This document shows positions 57,835 to 64,000 of a stretch of DNA of 64,000 bases, one piece after another. Within the stretch, counting starts at the first letter, position 1. Each line of letters opens with the position of its first letter. Source of the stretch: Musa acuminata AAA Group (taxonomy: Eukaryota; Streptophyta; Magnoliopsida; Zingiberales; Musaceae); the NCBI RefSeq assembly GCF_036884655.1, contig NC_088359.1, positions 18,480,501 to 18,544,500 on the forward strand, given 5' to 3'. A program made the translations under genes and the position numbers. Under the pieces are notes generated by a model. The model was not told the origin of the DNA. It was given only the letters and a program-made list of their open reading frames with translations, and searched no databases.

Positions 57835-59039
57835 GTTACGTAAAGAATATAAACACCTTCAATGTTGAGAGTTTAGACATATTAGAGATTTAAAGCCTTC
57901 GCCTTAGTGTAAACTTTCATGGGGTCAGTTGGTCGAAGTATATCTCAAAATGCATATTCCACATAAAAAACATCATCATCATGTTGCACTTGACCCATGA
58001 CATAATTAGATGTTGGAAAAGAGTTTTAAGGGAAACCTTCAAGAAACTAGAGGTCAGAATGCTCCAGTGCCACAGAGTAATCGATTTCTGTAGTTCATAG
58101 TTTATGAAAATTAACAACCAAATCATAACTAATGTTAGAATTGACAACTTCCACCTGTTTTTTTGCAAGAAATAATGATCGTCAAGGATCTGTCAAACTA
58201 CCAAAGACATGCAAACATAAAACATGCTGCTGATCTTATAAAGCAACTATATCAATTGAAATAATAGGAAGGGAACACTAAAGGAAAGGAATAATAGAAG
58301 GATGCATATCCACAACCAAAGGATTGATGACAAGCGACGTATAAGTAACACTACTAGGAACCTTATGTTGCAACAAAACCCTCTTCGTGAGCCATACAAA
58401 TCCTGTCACTGATCTTTTAACGAGAAACATACTGGACATATCAGTAAAGCATATATCCTTCAAATTAGCCTTAAAGGATTATCTATCAGATGTAAATTGC
58501 ATGAACAACCAACTTCTGAACAGATAAGTATCCATGTACCCAACCAATCATATTCAGCATTTCAAGAAAAACATAGAAAAGTATGCTCTATCCAAGAAAG
58601 CACCCTAACTGATTAAGTAGCTGAAAATGATATCTAGATTTTGTCAAGGAAGATCTACCCATAAACTCATCTCAGTAACTTGTGTATCTGGGTAAAAGCT
58701 TTCATTTCTAAACATTCACTCATTTAGTTGCAGCATGAATGGGCTTATCTGTGATGTGAAAAGGCTTCAGTATATCCCTTGTGGTAATTTGAACAGAAAG
58801 TCTCTCTTAGCTTGTTTAGAAAATTTAGCCTAATCAACAAAAAGGCCTAACGACAACAAAAAGCTACAATGTTCTGACTACATAGATCAACTACATGAAC
58901 CTTTTCCCACCGTTGAACTTTGTGTAGGCAATATCATTAGTCAAACTAAGAACAATTAATATTTCTTATAAAATTTCTAATAAAAGTTTTCTTGAATCTC
59001 ATCGTATTTTCTTGCACCCAATTGACTCACCTTATCTAG
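57835..59039. other. Unassigned AT-rich intergenic sequence
   Basis: No ORF, RNA or transposon terminus is recognised. Short minus-strand frames (57917-58168, 58278-58463) resemble nothing I know. Confidence 0.4.
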
Positions 59040-59580
59040 CTAGACAACCTAAAAGCCTCCTTGGACATGTCCCTACCATCTTAAATGGTTCTCCACCATC
59101 CTATATTCTATAGGAATTATACCTAGTTGTTTGTGAATGTAAACATTTCTTATTTTATATTTTCTAATAATCACACATTTAGACAAATAACCTTGTCTTA
59201 ACAATACCAATTTTTTTTGCATATGTTGTTTCCAAATTGCTGAGGATATTGACCGATAAAGCATGTTTGTCGTTACAATTGTTTTATATTTATCATTTAA
59301 TCTAATGGTAAATGACAGAAACATAAAACTCTTGAACACCTTCTCCACTTAATATCACATTTAATAATATAAATAATGTCTTCATCAATCTCCTTTTGCT
59401 CAATAATAGATCCATGATATTTATATTTTTTTACTTTTGTTAATCTCAACTACATGTATGGTTTTCCTCTCAGCATTGCTGAAGTTACACTTCATGTATT
59501 CAACATTAGTACTACATAGTCTAGAACCCTTAGTTTCTAAGGTTTTTAGCCCTCACATAAGTTTAAAATTAGTCCTTGCT
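59040..59580 (-). mobile_element. Fossil RTE-type LINE (RT C-terminus)
   Basis: Minus translation gives, in order and across frames, SRLCSTNVEYMKCNFS (59460-59525), MLYRSISSAIWKQHMQ (59210-59265), then KIRNVYIHKQLGIIPIEYRM and VENHLRWWGHVQ (59060-59145). This order matches the C-terminal region of plant RTE LINE reverse transcriptases (TEYM..NFS, AMLYG.ECW, KIRNE.IR..LGV.PIE.KM, RWFGHV). Several stops and frameshifts; no ends defined. Confidence 0.75.
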
Positions 59581-60641
59581 GAACTATTATTTATCCATGT
59601 CCTCAATTTACAATTATTCACATGCTTTCTTTTTCTCCTTTCTTCTCCCCTTCTTTCAGTCCTCCTTTATCCTTTCCTCTTCCTTTCGCCTTCCTTTTTC
59701 ACACGGTTCTCTTCCTCAATGTCTTTTCAGCAACAACTCATCATTCAACCTAGAGGCAACAATGGAAGAATGTACACAACCTTTCAGATGTCCAGAACTA
59801 ATTCTCAACGTCATCACCTGGATTTTAATCTATGCACCACATTCTAATCCCGCAACCTACTCAAACAAGGATCTTCAAAACTGAAAGGGACATGTTTGAG
59901 GCACCTGAACTTACTTCAGGGCAAGGATTTGGGATAACAAAACCCAAACCATCCTGCCCCATCTCCGTTCCTAATGTTGTTGCAATTAAAAGTTAAAGCA
60001 TGATGAACAAACTTTCTAGGTAGGGGTTAGGGTTTGATGTCTCAACAGTAGATCCAGATAATATGAAAGAAATTTCAGTTCCAACCTGATAATAGAATGG
60101 TTAGGATATAATACTAGTTGGACTGACTGCTCCTAGCAAGGATAGTGCTGAATGATTGAATTAAGACAAAAATAATATATCAGTCAAACTCCTTGATAGT
60201 TATATTTTTAAGATATTAAAATCAAACGTGAAAAGAATTTGACAAGATATTTTAGACATTCCAATAACAGATTCATTTCATTCAAATTTTCTTAAAGAGA
60301 AAAAAAATTCTACTTTCACTATATGACATTTTCAAATTGTAAATGATTATTCTAAGTATTAAAACAAATCAAAAGTCATGACTCACCCTTTCTTTACTTG
60401 AATATGAAGAGCATATATTCTCCAAGCTTATTGAACAGTTATCTATGTGTTCTTTTATAAGTCAAATTATGTCAAGCAGCCTTCTATTATTTATATCTGA
60501 TCTAAAACGCTCTTGTATCTTCTCTATCAACCAAGGATACATCAGTCAGGTCATGAGAAATGCAGCAAAAGAAAAGAGGAATGGAATGATGAGAGAAATG
60601 TGAAGAAATAAATGAATAGTATAGAAGATTAATTAGAATAT
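59581..60641. other. Unassigned intergenic sequence
   Basis: A pyrimidine-rich patch lies at 59630-59720. Otherwise AT-rich with no recognised feature up to the Ty3 LTR. Confidence 0.4.
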
Positions 60642-61070
60642 TGTTAGAACCCTTGCAGATTCTAAACTTGGGATTGATCTCTTTAGGGGATCGGCCTCCT
60701 TGGAACTCTATAGGGGTTCCTCCCTCCAAGTTGCTGCTCAAAGGCTGCAGAAAAGATTCATCTATTGCTTAAGAAAAGAGAAGGAATACATGGCTATTTA
60801 TAGGGCTTCTAAACCCTAACTCCTAATAGGACTCCTACTTAAGACTCTTACTTCTAACCAACTCCTAATATGTCTCATACTCAAGACTTCTATTCCCTTA
60901 CAACTCCTAATTCTTCTCTAAGAAAAAACCTCCTAACAGAATGTCCCTTTAAATTAGGACTCTCCTAGTTAGAGTCCTAACAGAGTGTCCCTCTCAATTA
61001 GGACTCTCCTAGCTAGAGTCCTAACAAAATGTCTCTCTCAATTAGGACTCTCCTAGCTAGAGTCCTAACA
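60642..61070 (-). repeat. 3' LTR of Ty3 element 2 with triplicated end
   Basis: On plus: TGTTAGAACCC to CCTAACA. The internal-side 44 bp (TGTCCCTCTCAATTAGGACT ... CCTAACA) are present three times, ending at 60982, 61026 and 61070. Confidence 0.92.
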
Positions 61071-61099
61071 GACCCGCCCTCTTCAAATCAGCCTTGTCC

Positions 61100-62878
61100 T
61101 CAAGGCTGAGATTCCATGAACTCAGGGAACCGGGTCTTCAGCTCCTCATATGGTTCCCATGTGGCGTCTTCAAGTGGTAGATTATTCCAATGCACTAGTA
61201 CTTCAGTAGAGGGATGTCGGCGACGCATCACGATCCTGCGATCGAGGATGGCCTATGGTTGGGCTTGAATAACTCCATCCTCAGTTGTGTTGGGCAGTTG
61301 GATCTGGGGTGACTCGTGTTCTCCCAACTTGGGCTTTAGGCATGATACGTGGAAGACGGGGTGAATTTTGGCATCTTCAGGTAATTTAAGTCTGTATGCC
61401 ACGGCTCCAATACGTTCTGTGATCTGATAGGGCCCATAAAAACGTGGGGATAGCTTCATGGAGGCTCGAGTGTTAATAGAGAGTTGCTTGTATGGTTGTA
61501 GGCGAAGATAAACCCAATCTCCCACTGAAAATTCTCTTTCACTTCGTCGTGTTTCGGCTTGCTGCTTCATTCTGGCTTGAGTGGTAGAGAGATTATCTTT
61601 TAACAGTTGTAAGAGTTTGTCCCTATCAATCAATTCTTGGTCAACCTGATCTACCTTGGCCGAGCCAATTACATACTTTGGAATCACAGGTGTTGGTCGA
61701 CCATACAATGCTTCATAAGGGGCACATTTTGTAGATGAATGATATGTAGTATTATACCACCATTCGGCCCAAGGAAGCCATTTTGCCCACTCTTTTGGTC
61801 GGTCGCTAGCGAAACACCGGAGGTACGTCTCTAAGCACCTATTTACCACCTCTGTTTGGCCGTCAGTTTGTGGATGATATGCTGTGCTCATCTTGAGTTT
61901 GGTGCCTTGTAACTGAAATAACTCGGTCCAAAATTTACTAGTGAAGATCCTGTCACGATCACTTACGATGAACCTTGGCATCCCATGCAGTTTAACAATA
62001 TTTTCTATGAAAATCTGAGCAATACTAGCAGCAGTGTAGGGATTTCTCACAGCACAAAAATGAGCATATTTCGTAAGTCGATCAACCACCACGAGAATCG
62101 TGCTTTTACCTTTGAAAGATGGCAGCCCTTTAATGAAGTCCATGGAGATGTCAGTCCACACTGAGTCTAGTATGGGTAGTGGTTGTAGCTTCCCTGGATT
62201 TGCCACAGTTTCACCCTTGTGCTGTTGACATACATCACATTGTGCCACATATTCAGCAATAATTTTTTTCATCCCTCTCCAATAAAAATTATGCTTCACT
62301 CTTTTGTAGGTTCTTAGGAATCTAGAGTTCCCTGCTGAAGGTATAGAGTGCATTTCACGCAAGATGATTGCGATGCAAGGGGAGTCAGGTATAAGCACAA
62401 TGCGACCTTTGTAGCGTAAATCCCTCGAATCCCAAGTGTAGTGGGCTATTGCACTTGGATCCTCCTCCAATTTTTTTATGATCTTGCTTATCTCTGGACC
62501 CTTCTTCCATTCTTCCCTAATGTCCTCGAGGAGACCGATGGTAGGAAGGGAGATGGCTGAAACCTTAGCTTGTTCAGGTAGCCGTGAGAGTGCATCTGCA
62601 ACAACGTTTTCTTTCCCTTTTTTGTAAATAATTTCATAATCAAATCCAAGAAGTTTGGTTACCCATTTTTGCTGCTCAGGGGATGATATCTTTTGCTCCA
62701 AAAAGTACTTGAGGCTTTTATGGTCAGTTTTAATTTGAAATCGCCGGCCGATCAGGTAGGGTCTCCACCTCGTTACTGCGTGTACAATGGCAAGCATCTC
62801 CTTATCATATACTGACATATTTTGATGGGAGGGAGATAATGCCTTGCTAGTGTATGCGAGTGGTCGACCATTTTGCAT
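61100..62878 (-). pseudogene. Ty3 RNase H, integrase, chromodomain
   Basis: RNase H (LAYTSKALSPSHQNMSVYDK, KTDHKSLKYFLEQK), integrase zinc region (HNFYWRGMKK ... CDVCQQHKG), integrase core ([43 protein letters not shown]), and the GPY-type C-terminus (RFYGPYQITERIG, HPVFHVSCLKPKLG). The frame is open from 62878 to TAG at 61253. The same frame beyond that stop encodes a chromodomain: LVHWNNLPLEDATWEPYEEL (about 61140-61200), marking the element as a chromovirus. Confidence 0.92.
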
Positions 62879-62887
62879 GAGAACGGC

Positions 62888-64000
62888 TCAAATTCCGACT
62901 CCAGATGCGTCGGCCTCAATGATGAAGGGTCTATTGAAATCTGGTAGCGCAAGCACCGACGTCGTTGTCATGGCTGCTTTAAGTTTGACGAAGGCAGCAG
63001 AGGCTTTGTCCGACCATTGGAAAGCATCTTTTTTCAGTAAAGAAGTGAGTGGTGCACTGATCTTCCTATAGTCCTTAACAAATTTTCGGTAGTAGCCCGT
63101 TAGTCCAAGGAACCCCCGCAGTAATTTCACGTTTGTAGGTTTCGGCCAGCCTTGCATTGCCTCAATTTTTGTTGGGTCTACCGCCACTCCTTCTTCTGAT
63201 ATTATATGCCCAAGGTACTCTACTTTTTGCTGGAGAAAGCTGCACTTTGGTTGCTTAACAAAAAGAGTATTCTCCCGAAGGATCATCAAAACAATCCGTA
63301 AATGCTGAAAGTGAGTCTCAAGAGAAGGGCTGTAAACGAGAATATCATCGAAAAATACCAGCACAAATTTACGAAGAAAGCTCCGAAATATATCATTCAT
63401 GAGACTTTGAAAGGTTGAAGGAGCATTAGTGAGTCCAAAAGGCATTACCAAGAATTCATAATGACCATCATGTGTGCGAAATGCAGTTTTTTGAATGTCA
63501 TCGTTACATACCCGAATTTGGTGGTAACCGGATCGGAGGTCCAACTTCGTGAAGACTCGAGCTCCTTTCAATTCATCAAGAAGTTCATCCACCACTGGTA
63601 TTGGGTATTTGTCCTTGACGGTGATGCCATTTAAAGCTCGGTAGTCGATGCACATCCGCCAAGTTCCGTCCTTCTTGCGTACAAGTAGCACCGGTGAGGA
63701 ATAGGGGCTGCAACTTGGTCGAATCACCCCTGTTTCAAGCATCTCCTTTACGATCTTTTCAATTTCATCTTTTTGGAGGTGAGGATATCGGTATGGTCGA
63801 GTGTTCGCTGGTGGCTTGCCCGGAAGGATTGGAATTCGATGGTCATGTTGTCGAGAAGGAGGAAGACCGCGCAGTTCAGCAAATATGTCGGCAAATTCAG
63901 TAAGCAATTGGGCAAGATTTTGATCTTCAAATTCTATTTTCTTCCCCTCTGGTTGTTGCCGGAGGTGCATCAAAAAGGCACCATTTACCTTGTGTAAAAC
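62888..64000 (-). pseudogene. Ty3 reverse transcriptase and start of RNase H
   Basis: Open from the window end to a TGA at about 62889. Motifs: [90 protein letters not shown] and intact catalytic FFDDILVYS, then [18 protein letters not shown] and [14 protein letters not shown]. The single TGA separates this from the RNase H continuation at 62878, where a sense codon is expected in the family. Upstream protease is outside the window. Confidence 0.93.

Larger units (their letters stand above)
60642..64000 (-). mobile_element. Ty3/Gypsy chromovirus 2 (minus strand, runs off the window)
   Basis: 3' LTR at 60642-61070 and pol from about 61100 to the window end, in the same family as 51339-57834 but better preserved. 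Its 5' half (protease, gag, 5' LTR) lies beyond 64000. Confidence 0.93.

Noticed and set aside
51334..57839. Target-site duplication for Ty3 element 1
   Set aside because: Flanking pentamers AACCT and GTTAC do not match; the termini have mutated or recombination occurred.

Overview
This window is nuclear DNA of a flowering plant. Its spliced genes encode a typical plant lysophosphatidate acyltransferase and adenylosuccinate synthetase, and the rest is dense in LTR and non-LTR retrotransposons. The long-LTR SIRE/Maximus-type Copia elements and Ty3 chromoviruses fit a monocot such as the banana family, but that placement is a weak inference.

Layout. 1-1765: L1-type LINE fragment on the minus strand. 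1766-16186: a head-to-tail pile of related Copia pieces on the plus strand (3' end plus LTR A; truncated LTR B with primer-binding site and gag; a foreign ORF standing where most of pol should be; partial LTR D; a second copy of the foreign ORF; LTR C). 16187-17718: minus-strand Ty3 LTR plus leader. 17719-20095: LINE tail and the 3' end of a second Copia family. 20096-21381: LPAT2 downstream sequence. 21382-42804: LPAT2 on the minus strand, 11 exons and 374 codons, all joining in frame. Its 10.6-kb last intron holds a LINE that is itself split by an 8.9-kb Copia element, and intron 2 holds a 2.2-kb inverted repeat. 42896-43350: three tandem repeats of about 158 bp just upstream of LPAT2. 44169-45758: three 3' exons of adenylosuccinate synthetase, also minus; the exon with the N-terminal P-loop was not found. 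45949-50245: LINE tail, a 255-bp duplication and a 2.7-kb solo LTR with perfect target duplication. 50926-51263: TA-rich satellites. 51339-57834: decayed Ty3 chromovirus on the plus strand, split by a 942-bp hAT-like element. 57835-60641: intergenic, with a fossil RTE-type LINE. 60642-64000: better preserved Ty3 chromovirus of the same family on the minus strand, running off the window.

The two host genes are same-strand neighbours, with 1.36 kb between the synthetase stop and the LPAT2 start. One acts in purine (AMP) synthesis and the other in phospholipid synthesis; no functional link is implied. Both carry one GC-AG intron.

The most unusual material is the Copia family. Its LTRs carry GC-rich minisatellites made of hairpins whose stems differ in sequence while base pairing is kept, and some members have exchanged most of pol for an ORF resembling the 'putative plant transposon protein' group.
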